64,000 nt of DNA from an uncultured Vampirovibrio sp. Lineage in GTDB: Bacteria; Cyanobacteriota; Vampirovibrionia; Gastranaerophilales; Gastranaerophilaceae. How positions within the stretch are numbered: the stretch's first letter is position 1; each line of letters opens with the position of its first letter. Of the stretch, positions 52,637-60,961 are shown one piece after another. The stretch is from positions 1-64,000 of the forward strand of contig CAJTXZ010000008.1 of NCBI GenBank assembly GCA_910583725.1, in the 5' to 3' direction. The notes beneath the pieces were generated by a model. That model searched no databases, was not told where the DNA came from, and worked only from the letters and a program-made list of their open reading frames with translations. The position numbers and the translations under genes were made by a program.

Positions 52637-53371
52637 TTAAAATCTGTCGATACCAAGCTTTTCGTATAGATTCTTTTTGTCGATAATTATTCCGGAAGCC
52701 ATATCTATTTTTGCGCCATTATCAATTAGAATCTTTGCAAGTTCAAGATTATTTTTCTTCAAGGCTGTATAGAGGATTGTTTTTGACGATACCAATTCTT
52801 CAAAATTTACTTTTGCACCTTTTTGAATCAGAGCTTTTGCAAGCTCTGTATTATTATTTTTTGCTGCCCAAAAAAGTACCGAATCAAAGCCTGTGTTTGG
52901 GTTTGCCCCTTTATCCAGAAGAAGTCGGGCTATTTCTGTTTTGTTAAATTTTACTGCATAAAACAGAGCATATTCGCCAAAGTAATCTATATTTGGGCTC
53001 ATTCCTGCTTTTAGCATCAGCTCGACATTATCTTTTTTGTTTTTCTTTATTTGTTTTATAAATTCCTCACTTGTGAAAGGAATCTTTTTTTGCACCAACT
53101 CTTCTCGTGCAAGACGGATTTGTTCTTTTTCTTCCGGGGTCATTTCCTTTTTTCTTAAAGGTATTTGTCCGCTGAAATTTGTAGGAAAGGGCGTGGAAAA
53201 ATCAGATGGAGAAAAGTTATCAAATGAATATTTTCCAAATGTTTCGTCTATATTTGATACACAAAGTCCAGGCTTTAAGCTGATTATGCTAATAGCAACC
53301 AACAATACAAAGCGGATTATTTCTTTACTAAAGTTTTTTTGAAATGTGTTAAATAACAAGACCGCCGTCAA
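52637..53371 (-). CDS. Ankyrin-repeat protein
   Basis: A 244-residue protein with a hydrophobic N-terminus (FVLLVAISIISLKPGLC, a signal peptide or anchor, perhaps a lipoprotein-like Cys), a charged middle and about four ankyrin repeats from about residue 105 (LMLKAGMSPNIDYFGEYALFYAV, IARLLLDKGANPNTGFDSVLFWA, LAKALIQKGAKVNFEEL). The TTG start overlaps the end of fabG by 23 bases, so it is probably in the fab operon. A protein-binding role is inferred; the partner is unknown. Confidence 0.75.
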   Translation of the reverse strand: MTAVLLFNTFQKNFSKEIIRFVLLVAISIISLKPGLCVSNIDETFGKYSFDNFSPSDFSTPFPTNFSGQIPLRKKEMTPEEKEQIRLAREELVQKKIPFTSEEFIKQIKKNKKDNVELMLKAGMSPNIDYFGEYALFYAVKFNKTEIARLLLDKGANPNTGFDSVLFWAAKNNNTELAKALIQKGAKVNFEELVSSKTILYTALKKNNLELAKILIDNGAKIDMASGIIIDKKNLYEKLGIDRF

Positions 53372-54077
53372 CCCCTATTACCTGTCCTGTAATGTATCCA
53401 GCGTCAATGGCAAGAAATTTTACGGTTTTTGCAATATCTTCAGGCATACCCAGTTTTTTTAGAGGAATTCTTTCTATGATTTTATCCACAGGCAAGTCTT
53501 TTGTCATATCTGTCTGAACAAAACCAGGTGCCACAGCATTTACGCGAATGTTTCTTGAAGCCAGTTCTTTTGAAAGTGCTTTTGTAAAGCCTACTATACC
53601 TGCTTTTGCAGCAGAATAATTTGCCTGACCAGCATTGCCGTATATTCCTGAAACAGAAGCCATATTTACGATTGAGCCACTTCTTTGTTTGATCATAATT
53701 TTTGAAACCGGATGTGTTACAAAATAAGCGGAATTCAGGTTTGTGTTAATTACAGCAAGCCATTCTTCTTCTTTCATGCGCATAAAAAGGTTGTCGCGCG
53801 TTATTCCTGCATTATTTACAAGAATATCTATTTTTTTATATTCTTCTAAAATTTCAGCTATTGCTTTTTCTGCAGCTTCTTTGTTTGAAACATCAAATTT
53901 TTTAGCAGACGCATTTTGGCCAAGACTTTTAATTTCCTGGACAGTTTTATTTGCTGCCTCTTCGTTGCCGGCATAATTTATAATTACGTCGCAACCAGCT
54001 TTTGCAAGTTCTATTGCGCAGGCTTTACCTATGCCTCTTGAGCCGCCTGTAACGAGTGCAATTTTATTATCCGTCAT
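53349..54077 (-). CDS. fabG: 3-oxoacyl-ACP reductase
   Basis: The NADPH-dependent reductase of type II fatty-acid synthesis. The 242-residue short-chain dehydrogenase has the cofactor motif TGGSRGIGKACA, NNAGITRD and the catalytic Ser-Tyr-Lys in SVSGIYGNAGQANYSAAKAG; the C-terminus GQVIGVDGGLVI is typical. AAGGAGA precedes the ATG. It follows fabD by 12 bp. Confidence 0.96.
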   Translation of the reverse strand: MTDNKIALVTGGSRGIGKACAIELAKAGCDVIINYAGNEEAANKTVQEIKSLGQNASAKKFDVSNKEAAEKAIAEILEEYKKIDILVNNAGITRDNLFMRMKEEEWLAVINTNLNSAYFVTHPVSKIMIKQRSGSIVNMASVSGIYGNAGQANYSAAKAGIVGFTKALSKELASRNIRVNAVAPGFVQTDMTKDLPVDKIIERIPLKKLGMPEDIAKTVKFLAIDAGYITGQVIGVDGGLVI

Positions 54078-54089
54078 TTTATTATCTCC

Positions 54090-55049
54090 TTATACATTCA
54101 CTGCATTTAATGCATCCAGCGTGGTTTTTAGGGAATCGGTGTCGGATACATTGTAGGTTTTTACGTCCGGCGGGCATATTTTTCTGTTCAGTCCGCTTAA
54201 AACCTTGCCGTTTCCAAGCTCGATAAAGGTATTAACGCCAAGCTCCAGAAGTTTTTTAATTGATTGCGTCCAGTAAACGCTAGAATATATTTGTGCCGGC
54301 ATCTTTTTTATAAAATCTTCTGCTTTTGTTGTTAGTTCGCTGTCTACATTAGTTATTACCGGAATATTTGCATTATTTATTTTAAGGGTATTAACAAATT
54401 CTTTAAACTTTTCTCCGGCATTTCTCATTAATTCGGAATGAAATCCACCTGAAACAGCAAGTGGTACAACCCTTTTTGCTCCTGCTTCTTTAATTAAATC
54501 ATTTGCAAAATTAACCGCTTCCATCTCGCCGGTTATGACTATTTGATTTGGTTCGTTGTAGTTTGCAATACTTACCACACCCTTGTCAGAGGCCTTTTTA
54601 AGACATTCTTTTATTTTTTCTTCGCTTAAACCTAAAACTGCAGTCATTGCGCCTGGTTTTGAATTTTCACATGCTTCCTGCATTAGGTCAGCCCTTTTTT
54701 GAATAGCTAGAAGAATATTGTCTAAATCCATAACACCTGCAGCATACATAGCAGAATATTCACCCAGAGAATGACCAAGAACATAGTCTGCTTTGATTGT
54801 ATTATTTGAGGCTTCTTTGAGTGCTTCAAGTGCTGCTATAGAAACGGCAAGCAAACAGCTTTGTGTGTTTGTGGTTTGTTTTAAAACTTCATCAGGCCCT
54901 TCAAAGCACATTGTTGAAACGTTTTTATTAAGTATTGTGTCAGCCGTTTTAAAAACTTTTTTTGCTGAATTAAAATTTTCAAACAAGCTTAAACCCATAC
55001 CGGTGCTTTGAGCACCTTGTCCTGGGAAAATGAATGCTATTTTATTCAT
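54090..55049 (-). CDS. fabD: Malonyl-CoA:ACP transacylase
   Basis: It loads malonate on acyl-carrier protein. The 319-residue protein has FIFPGQGAQSTGMG, the catalytic serine in VLGHSLGEYSAM (about residue 94), the histidine in AVSGGFHSELM, and an N-terminal core without insertions. It lies between fabH (15 bp upstream) and fabG. Confidence 0.96.
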   Translation of the reverse strand: MNKIAFIFPGQGAQSTGMGLSLFENFNSAKKVFKTADTILNKNVSTMCFEGPDEVLKQTTNTQSCLLAVSIAALEALKEASNNTIKADYVLGHSLGEYSAMYAAGVMDLDNILLAIQKRADLMQEACENSKPGAMTAVLGLSEEKIKECLKKASDKGVVSIANYNEPNQIVITGEMEAVNFANDLIKEAGAKRVVPLAVSGGFHSELMRNAGEKFKEFVNTLKINNANIPVITNVDSELTTKAEDFIKKMPAQIYSSVYWTQSIKKLLELGVNTFIELGNGKVLSGLNRKICPPDVKTYNVSDTDSLKTTLDALNAVNV

Positions 55050-55064
55050 TGTTTTCTCCTAAAA

Positions 55065-56066
55065 TTATTTAAGATTTTCTCTAAGATTTACAACAGCTGA
55101 ACCCCAGGCCATGCCTGCGCCAAATGCGCAAAGGATTGCTTTTGATGGTGTTTTGATTTTGCCAGATTCAAGCGCTTCAGCTAGTGCAATTGGAACTGAA
55201 GCAGCAGAAGTATTTCCGTATTTATCAATATTTACAATAACTTTTTCATCATCAAATTCAAGCCTGTTTTGAAGTCCTTCAATAATTCTTAAATTTGCCT
55301 GATGCGGTACAAGATAATCAATGTCTTTGGGCTCAAGGTTTGCATCTTTTAAACAGTGCATAATTGATTCTGGCATTGTTTGAACTACAAATTTGTAAAC
55401 TTCTTTTCCGTTCATTGTAATTTTTTGCTGGCCAAGTTCCGATGGTTTAACTAGCGGGCAGTTGTCTCCAACCAAATTCATTGTAATATGTCTGCCCATT
55501 GTACCATCCGCATTGATATTGAGTGCTAAAATATCATCCTTGCCGTCTTCTGATTCGCTTATTATAATTGCTCCAGCGCCGTCTCCAAAAAGAACACAGC
55601 TTGCTCTGTCATTCCAGTCAAGAAATTTAGAGTTTGTATCAGATGCAACCAAAAGGATATTTTTATATTTTCCTGCAGCAATAAAGCTTCTGCCGATTTC
55701 AAGGGCGTAAAGCATTCCAGTGCAAGCTGCCGTTATATCAAAAGCTATTGCTTTTTTTGCGCCTATTGCTTCTTGAATGGCGCAGCCGGTTGAAGGATAA
55801 ATATTGTAAGGATTAGAAGAGGCGACAATTATTGCGTCTATGTCGGCACCCTGCAAGTTTGATTTATTGATGGCATCTTTTGCGGCTTGTATTCCAAATA
55901 ATGTAGAATTCTCATCTCCGTTTGCAATAAATCTTTGTTTTATGCCTGTCCTCGTTGAAATCCACTCATCTGATGTATCTAAAATTTTTGTTAAATCATC
56001 GTTAGTGATTACAGTTTCAGGCACTGCCATGCCAATTGAGCGGATTTGTACTGGTTTATAGTTCAT
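55065..56066 (-). CDS. fabH: 3-oxoacyl-ACP synthase III
   Basis: FabH starts fatty-acid synthesis by condensing acetyl-CoA (or a branched primer) with malonyl-ACP. Length is 333 residues. The catalytic triad is readable: Cys in ITAACTGMLYALE, His in VPHQANLRI and Asn in KYGNTSAASVP. WISTRTGIKQR and AFGAGMAWG are conserved. It follows plsX by 33 bp. Confidence 0.96.
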   Translation of the reverse strand: MNYKPVQIRSIGMAVPETVITNDDLTKILDTSDEWISTRTGIKQRFIANGDENSTLFGIQAAKDAINKSNLQGADIDAIIVASSNPYNIYPSTGCAIQEAIGAKKAIAFDITAACTGMLYALEIGRSFIAAGKYKNILLVASDTNSKFLDWNDRASCVLFGDGAGAIIISESEDGKDDILALNINADGTMGRHITMNLVGDNCPLVKPSELGQQKITMNGKEVYKFVVQTMPESIMHCLKDANLEPKDIDYLVPHQANLRIIEGLQNRLEFDDEKVIVNIDKYGNTSAASVPIALAEALESGKIKTPSKAILCAFGAGMAWGSAVVNLRENLK

Positions 56067-56099
56067 TTGTTCTGTTATCCTTCATTCTAAGGTCTTTAT

Positions 56100-57149
56100 C
56101 TACTGAAAAAATTCTGCAATTTTTTTATTTACGCCTGTTTCTACTGCTTCTTTTGCAACGCGAACAGCATTTTTGATGGCGTAGGCTGTGCTTCTGCCGT
56201 GGGCTATAACCGTTATTCCTTTGACACCCAAAAGTAGCGCCCCGCCAAATTCTTCATAATTAATTCTTTTGTAAATTCTCTTCATAAAAGGCTTTGCAAG
56301 AAGCCCTATAACTTTTGAAATAATGTTGCTGTTAAACTCTTCCTTAATCATTTCAAACAGCATTAGGGAAGAGCCTTCTATGATTTTAAGAGCAACATTT
56401 CCGGTAAAACCGTCACATACGATAACATCGCAGTTTCCATGGAAAATTTCTTTGCCCTCAACATTTCCTATAAAATTAATTCCTTGTTCATTTTCCTGCA
56501 ACATTTTATAGGTTGTCTGAACAAGTTCATTTCCTTTTCCTGCTTCTTCGCCAATATTTAGAATTCCTACAGAGGGATTGTTTCTGCCGTAGACATTTTT
56601 TACAAATGTCGTTCCCATAATTGCAAATTGACAAAGCATTTCAGGCGTACAGCTGCTGTTTGCGCCGGCGTCTAATAAAACAAACGGATGTTTCATTGAG
56701 GGAAGCGTTACACATATAGCTGGTCTTTCAATGCCTTTTAGCCTGCCAAGCCCAAATAAACTTGACGCCATAGCGGCACCGGTTGAACCTGCTGCGACAA
56801 TCGCATCTGATCTTCCCTGAGCTACTGCATCAACGGTTAAGACTATAGAGGATTTTTTCTTTTTTCTGATGGCCTGGCCGACAGCTTCACCCATTTCTAT
56901 AACTTCGTCAGCATGAGTAATTATTATATCAAGTTTTGATAAATCTACTTTAATACTGTGGTTAAAATATCCGCCGCGCATAGATTTAATGCCGTTTTTT
57001 TGAATTCTATCAAGCTCGGCCTGAATTTCTTCTTTTTTGCCGACAAGTTCTATCGGGATGCCGTAGTCAAGAGCAGCCCACACAGCACCTTTTACTATTT
57101 CTCTTGGTGCGTGATCTCCCCCCATAGCATCTATTGCTATTCTTGTCAT
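56100..57149 (-). CDS. plsX: Phosphate acyltransferase PlsX
   Basis: PlsX makes acyl phosphate from acyl-ACP for membrane lipid synthesis. The 349-residue protein has IAIDAMGGDHAPREIVKGA at the N-terminus, AIVAAGSTGAAMA, LLDAGANSSC, NIGEEAGKGNE and VCDGFTGNVALK. GAGGAAGT precedes the ATG. It belongs to the operon rpmF-plsX-fabH-fabD-fabG and shares promoter signals with rpmF. Confidence 0.95.
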   Translation of the reverse strand: MTRIAIDAMGGDHAPREIVKGAVWAALDYGIPIELVGKKEEIQAELDRIQKNGIKSMRGGYFNHSIKVDLSKLDIIITHADEVIEMGEAVGQAIRKKKKSSIVLTVDAVAQGRSDAIVAAGSTGAAMASSLFGLGRLKGIERPAICVTLPSMKHPFVLLDAGANSSCTPEMLCQFAIMGTTFVKNVYGRNNPSVGILNIGEEAGKGNELVQTTYKMLQENEQGINFIGNVEGKEIFHGNCDVIVCDGFTGNVALKIIEGSSLMLFEMIKEEFNSNIISKVIGLLAKPFMKRIYKRINYEEFGGALLLGVKGITVIAHGRSTAYAIKNAVRVAKEAVETGVNKKIAEFFQ

Positions 57150-57234
57150 AATACTAACTTCCTCAAAACAAGTCTTATCCTAAATGTTTAGGGCAGGCAA
57201 AAATTGTATCGCCTGCCATTTCTAAACTTAATTA

Positions 57235-57591
57235 TTATTTTTCTTCCGTATCAGCTTTTTTAGGTTTTCTGGTTCTTTTTGGTTTTTCTTCGCTTTCGGT
57301 TGATTCTGATTCGGTTTTAGCTTCTGCTTTTACTTCAGCGTCATCAACTGGTTTTGCTTCTGTTTCAACAACCTTACTGTCAGCTTTTTTTACTTCCGCT
57401 GTTGTATCAGCTGTTTGGCCTTTAATGCTTACAACCTTGTTTTTATATGTTCCACATTCAGCGCAAACTGTATGTGTTAAAACAATGCTTCCGCAGTTTT
57501 TGCAAGTAGTTGTGGCGGGAACTGTTGCTTTCCAGTTGGCTCTTCTTTTTGCTTGGGCTGATCTGCCTGTTCTTTTCTTCGGTACTGCCAT
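57235..57591 (-). CDS. rpmF: 50S ribosomal protein L32 with long acidic tail
   Basis: The first 58 residues are normal L32: MAVPKKRTGRSAQAKRRANWK, then the zinc-binding CKNCGS and CAECGTY. The following 60 residues are an unusual tail of Glu, Lys, Asp and Ala ending in a basic patch (KPKRTRKPKKADTEEK). Typical L32 is about 55-65 residues long. The tail may bind protein or RNA, or be a fused regulatory segment. It is the first gene of the fab operon, a common arrangement. Confidence 0.9.
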   Translation of the reverse strand: MAVPKKRTGRSAQAKRRANWKATVPATTTCKNCGSIVLTHTVCAECGTYKNKVVSIKGQTADTTAEVKKADSKVVETEAKPVDDAEVKAEAKTESESTESEEKPKRTRKPKKADTEEK

Positions 57592-57666
57592 TTTTCGTAT
57601 TCCTTTTATTTTTAATAGTTAATTGTTATCTGATTTTAACATAAACATAAAATAATTGTCATAAAA

Positions 57667-57714
57667 AAAGTCGTCCTTGTCAATATTTTGAATAATATTA
57701 TTAAGGACGACTTT
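57667..57714 (-). terminator. Terminator after the DUF2582 gene
   Basis: A perfect 12-bp stem, AAAGTCGTCCTT (57667-57678) with AAGGACGACTTT (57703-57714), followed by a run of T on the minus strand. It separates the DUF2582 gene from rpmF. Confidence 0.85.
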
Positions 57715-57771
57715 TATAATTATTGGCTTGTAAACTTATTATTTACATTAAATGCTTATATAAGACATTTA

Positions 57772-57975
57772 TTATATAAGGCTAACTTTTGTATAAGCGC
57801 CTTTTCTTTCAATGTTAACTTTGTCTTCCCTTGCTAACCAGCCAAGGCTTAAGCTTGTAAAGTTTGCATCAAGGTTAAGGTCTTTTTGCATTTTCTTTGT
57901 AGTAACTTCGCCGTTTTCTGAAAGGTAGTTGTAAACTTCGCCAACTGCTTCGATAATGCTTTCTTGTAATCTCAT
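57772..57975 (-). CDS. Winged helix-turn-helix protein (DUF2582)
   Basis: A 67-residue protein made of a single winged-helix domain: MRLQESIIEAVGEVYNYL, then VTTKKMQKDLNLDANFTSLSLGWLAREDKV and the wing NIERKGAYTKVSL. This family occurs widely in anaerobes and is thought to be a DNA-binding regulator, but no target is known. AAAGGAGAGA precedes the ATG. It has its own terminator. Confidence 0.8.
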   Translation of the reverse strand: MRLQESIIEAVGEVYNYLSENGEVTTKKMQKDLNLDANFTSLSLGWLAREDKVNIERKGAYTKVSLI

Positions 57976-58143
57976 CTTTTTCTCTCCTTTTAACTAACTG
58001 TGATGACGTATGTTTTGTGTATTTTTTACAAAAGTAAACAATTTCACAAAGTTTGAGCGTATATAATTTGTATTAGCTCTTTCTTTATGTATATAATAGA
58101 AAATAGATTTTAAAATGTAAATGGAACAAATGGAGGAGAAATT

Positions 58144-58635
58144 TTGAAAAAAGGCAAAAGTTTTGTATATGGGGATGATGTTGATACGGATGTAATTATC
58201 CCTGCAAGGTATCTAAACACAAGCGACCCTAAGGAATTAGCCGAGCATTGTATGGAAGATATTGATAAAGATTTCTGCAAAAACGTTCAAAAAGATGATT
58301 TTATTGTAGCAGGAGATAATTTTGGCTGCGGTTCAAGCCGTGAGCATGCTCCTATATCCATTAAAGCGTCAGGCGTGAGTGCTGTTATTGCCAAAAGTTT
58401 TGCGAGAATTTTCTATAGAAATGCCATAAATATTGGCCTTGTTATTATAGAAAACGACAAGCTTCCTGATGAAACAAAAAATGGTGATGAAATTTGCATG
58501 GATTTAGATAACGGCATTGTTAAAAATTTAACTACTGGTAAGGAATATAAGGTTAGCGTATATCCAAAGGAAATTCAGGAATTAATCAATGCCGGTGGCC
58601 TTGTAAATTATACAAAAAAGAAATTAGGAGTTTAG
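58144..58635 (+). CDS. leuD: 3-isopropylmalate dehydratase, small subunit
   Basis: LeuD forms with LeuC the isomerase of leucine synthesis. The 163-residue protein has DVDTDVIIPARYLN, the substrate loop GDNFGCGSSREHAP and FARIFYRNAINIGL. The start is a TTG with a strong GGAGGAG eight bases upstream. leuC is not next to it here; leuB and a racemase follow in the same operon. Confidence 0.95.
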   Translation: MKKGKSFVYGDDVDTDVIIPARYLNTSDPKELAEHCMEDIDKDFCKNVQKDDFIVAGDNFGCGSSREHAPISIKASGVSAVIAKSFARIFYRNAINIGLVIIENDKLPDETKNGDEICMDLDNGIVKNLTTGKEYKVSVYPKEIQELINAGGLVNYTKKKLGV

Positions 58636-58648
58636 TTAGGAGTTTTTG

Positions 58649-59752
58649 ATGAAAGAATATAAAGTAGCTGTTGTTGCGGGTGATGGCATTGGTCCTGAAA
58701 TTATGGATGAAGCCAAAAAAGTGCTTGGCGCAGCTGAAAAGGTTTTTGATTTTAAGATTGAATATAAGGATGAATTAATTGGCGGAATAGCCTACGAAAA
58801 AACAGGCGTACCATTGCCTGATGAAACTGTTAAGACAGCTAAAGAAGCTGACGCTGTTATGCTTGGCGCAGTGGGCGATTGGAAATACGATACACTTCCT
58901 CCTGAAGTTAGGCCGGAAAGAGCTTTGCTTGGTATAAGAAAAGCTCTTGGTTTGTTTGCAAACTTGCGTCCTGCTATTGTTTGGGATGAATTAGTAACTT
59001 CGAGCCCCTTGAAACCTGAAAACGTATCTGGTGTTGATATTATGATAATAAGAGAATTAACCGGTGATGTTTATTTTGGTGAGCCAAAGGGCATAGAAGT
59101 TCGTCTTGACAAGGATGGGAATGGCAAAAAATTCGGCTTCAATAATATGATATATTCTGAGGATGAAGTAAGAAGGATTGCAAAAATTGCGTTTGAAACT
59201 GCAATGGTAAGGGGTAAAAAACTTTGTTCTGTTGATAAGGCAAATGTGCTTGATGTTTCAAGGCTGTGGCGTGAAGTAATTCTTGAAGTTGCAAAGGATT
59301 ATCCCGAGGTTGAATTATCGCATATGTACGTTGATAATGCAGCAATGCAGTTAATCAGAGCGCCAAAACAGTTTGATACAATTGTTACCGGAAATATTTT
59401 TGGAGATATTTTATCAGATGAAGCTTCTATGCTTTCAGGCTCTCTTGGCCTTCTTCCAAGTGCCAGCCTTGGCGAAGCCGGAAAAACTTCTTTGTATGAG
59501 CCTATCCACGGCTCTGCACCTGATTTAAGAGGCAAGGATGTTGTAAATCCTATTGCAACGATACTTTCGGCCGGTATGATGCTTAAATATTCATTTAAGA
59601 TGAATGAAGCTTATGATTTGATTGAAAAATCAATCAAAGACGTACTTAAAGACGGTTATAGAACTGCTGATATTATGTCTGATGGTAAAGAGCTCATAGG
59701 TACAAAGCGTATGGGGGATTTAATCAGGGATAAAGTATTAAAGGCAAAATAG
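58649..59752 (+). CDS. leuB: 3-isopropylmalate dehydrogenase
   Basis: LeuB oxidises and decarboxylates 3-isopropylmalate with NAD. The 367-residue protein has VVAGDGIGPEIMDEA, IRELTGDVYFGEPKG, NMIYSEDEVRRIA, the metal site VDNAAMQLIRAP and NIFGDILSDEASML, and GSAPDLRGKDVVNPI. The ATG at 58649 is preceded by TTAGGAG; a TTG one codon earlier is open. The racemase ATG comes directly after the stop. Confidence 0.96.
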   Translation: MKEYKVAVVAGDGIGPEIMDEAKKVLGAAEKVFDFKIEYKDELIGGIAYEKTGVPLPDETVKTAKEADAVMLGAVGDWKYDTLPPEVRPERALLGIRKALGLFANLRPAIVWDELVTSSPLKPENVSGVDIMIIRELTGDVYFGEPKGIEVRLDKDGNGKKFGFNNMIYSEDEVRRIAKIAFETAMVRGKKLCSVDKANVLDVSRLWREVILEVAKDYPEVELSHMYVDNAAMQLIRAPKQFDTIVTGNIFGDILSDEASMLSGSLGLLPSASLGEAGKTSLYEPIHGSAPDLRGKDVVNPIATILSAGMMLKYSFKMNEAYDLIEKSIKDVLKDGYRTADIMSDGKELIGTKRMGDLIRDKVLKAK

Positions 59753-60460
59753 ATGAAAACAATCGGCATAATAGGCGGAATGAGCTTTGAATCTACCATT
59801 GAGTATTATAGAATACTTAATGAAATGGTTAACGAAAGGCTTGGCGGCTTGCATAGTGCTAAAATTTTAATGGAAAGCTATGATTTTGATATAATTGCCA
59901 ATTTGCAAGAATCCGGGGAGTGGCAGAAGCTTGGGGAAATTCTTTCTTCTTCCGCTAAGAAACTTGAAAATACTGGTGCAGATTATATTATGATAGCAAC
60001 AAATACTATGCACAGTGTTGCTGGTGCTGTTCAAAACAGTATAAGCATTCCGCTTATTCATATTGCCGATGCTGCGGCGAAAAATATTAAGGAAATTGAC
60101 TGTAAAACAGTTTTGCTTCTTGGCACTAAATATACAATGAAAGAGTCATTTTATACAAAAAAGCTTGTTGGTGAATATGGTTTAAATGTTATAGTACCTG
60201 ATGAAGCGGAAATGGATATTGTTCATAATATTATATTTGATGAACTTTGTGCAGGAAAAGTTTTGGATGATTCGCGGCAGAAAATTCTTGAAATTATTGA
60301 AAAATATAAGAATTTTGGTGCAGAGTGTGTTGTTTTAGGCTGTACAGAACTTCCAAACCTTATAAATGATAAATTGGTTTTTGGAATTCCTGTTATTAAT
60401 ACGGTATATTCTCATTGCAGGGCTGCGGCAGAAGAAGCTCTTAAAACTTCATGTTTATAA
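59753..60460 (+). CDS. Aspartate/glutamate racemase family protein (YgeA/RacX-like)
   Basis: A 235-residue member with GIIGGMSFESTIEYYR at the N-terminus, IATNTMHSVAG in the place of the first catalytic cysteine motif (Thr replaces Cys) and VVLGCTELPNL with the second cysteine. The Thr-for-Cys change is typical of the broad-specificity YgeA/RacX group rather than aspartate racemases. The gene begins at the very end of leuB, so it is in the leucine operon. It may supply D-amino acids or racemise leucine-pathway products (inference). Confidence 0.85.
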   Translation: MKTIGIIGGMSFESTIEYYRILNEMVNERLGGLHSAKILMESYDFDIIANLQESGEWQKLGEILSSSAKKLENTGADYIMIATNTMHSVAGAVQNSISIPLIHIADAAAKNIKEIDCKTVLLLGTKYTMKESFYTKKLVGEYGLNVIVPDEAEMDIVHNIIFDELCAGKVLDDSRQKILEIIEKYKNFGAECVVLGCTELPNLINDKLVFGIPVINTVYSHCRAAAEEALKTSCL

Positions 60461-60476
60461 AGATTGGAGCAATAAA

Positions 60477-60917
60477 ATGAATAAAGAAGTTAAGAAAATT
60501 TTATGTTTTGTCTTTTTGTTTTGTACCTGGCTATTTATATTTACGCAAACTTTTGCTTTTGCAAAGCAAAATTATAGTTATAATGCACCTGTATTAAAGT
60601 TTAATTCAAAAGAAGCATATGAATATTATAGAAACAATATAAATGAGGCGGTTTATAAGACTATGCCAAGAACTTTTTCGTACAAGGATAGAGAACCCCA
60701 GTTTGCAATCACAGTAAATAAGACGGGGCATGTTGATAAGGCGTGGATTTTAGTTAGCTCGGGCTCAAAAAAATATGATGAAAAAGTAATAAGAAAAATG
60801 CGAGAGGCAGAATTACCGGCTTATTCTGATTATATGAATGCCAAGCAGCTTACTTTTAAATATAAGATTAAAAAACAAACAAAAATTATTCCTATTCCAA
60901 TTCCTTTGTGGTTTTAA
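60477..60917 (+). CDS. TonB-C domain periplasmic protein
   Basis: A 146-residue protein with a signal peptide or anchor (ILCFVFLFCTWLFIFTQTFAFA, cut near residue 30) and a TonB C-terminal-like domain (EPQFAITVNKTGHVDKAWILVSSG, YDEKVIRKMREAELP). It lacks the proline-rich arm of real TonB. It starts 16 bp after the racemase gene, with TTGGAG upstream. TonB-C domains link to outer-membrane or envelope proteins; the partner is unknown. Confidence 0.75.
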   Translation: MNKEVKKILCFVFLFCTWLFIFTQTFAFAKQNYSYNAPVLKFNSKEAYEYYRNNINEAVYKTMPRTFSYKDREPQFAITVNKTGHVDKAWILVSSGSKKYDEKVIRKMREAELPAYSDYMNAKQLTFKYKIKKQTKIIPIPIPLWF

Positions 60918-60961
60918 TCGTGTTTTTTATTGTAAAAAGCTGATGTGCAGAAGTTTCCGGC

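Noticed and set aside
60366..60476. Start at 60366 for the TonB-C protein
   Set aside because: It overlaps the racemase gene heavily; the ATG at 60477 has a ribosome site and begins a proper signal segment.
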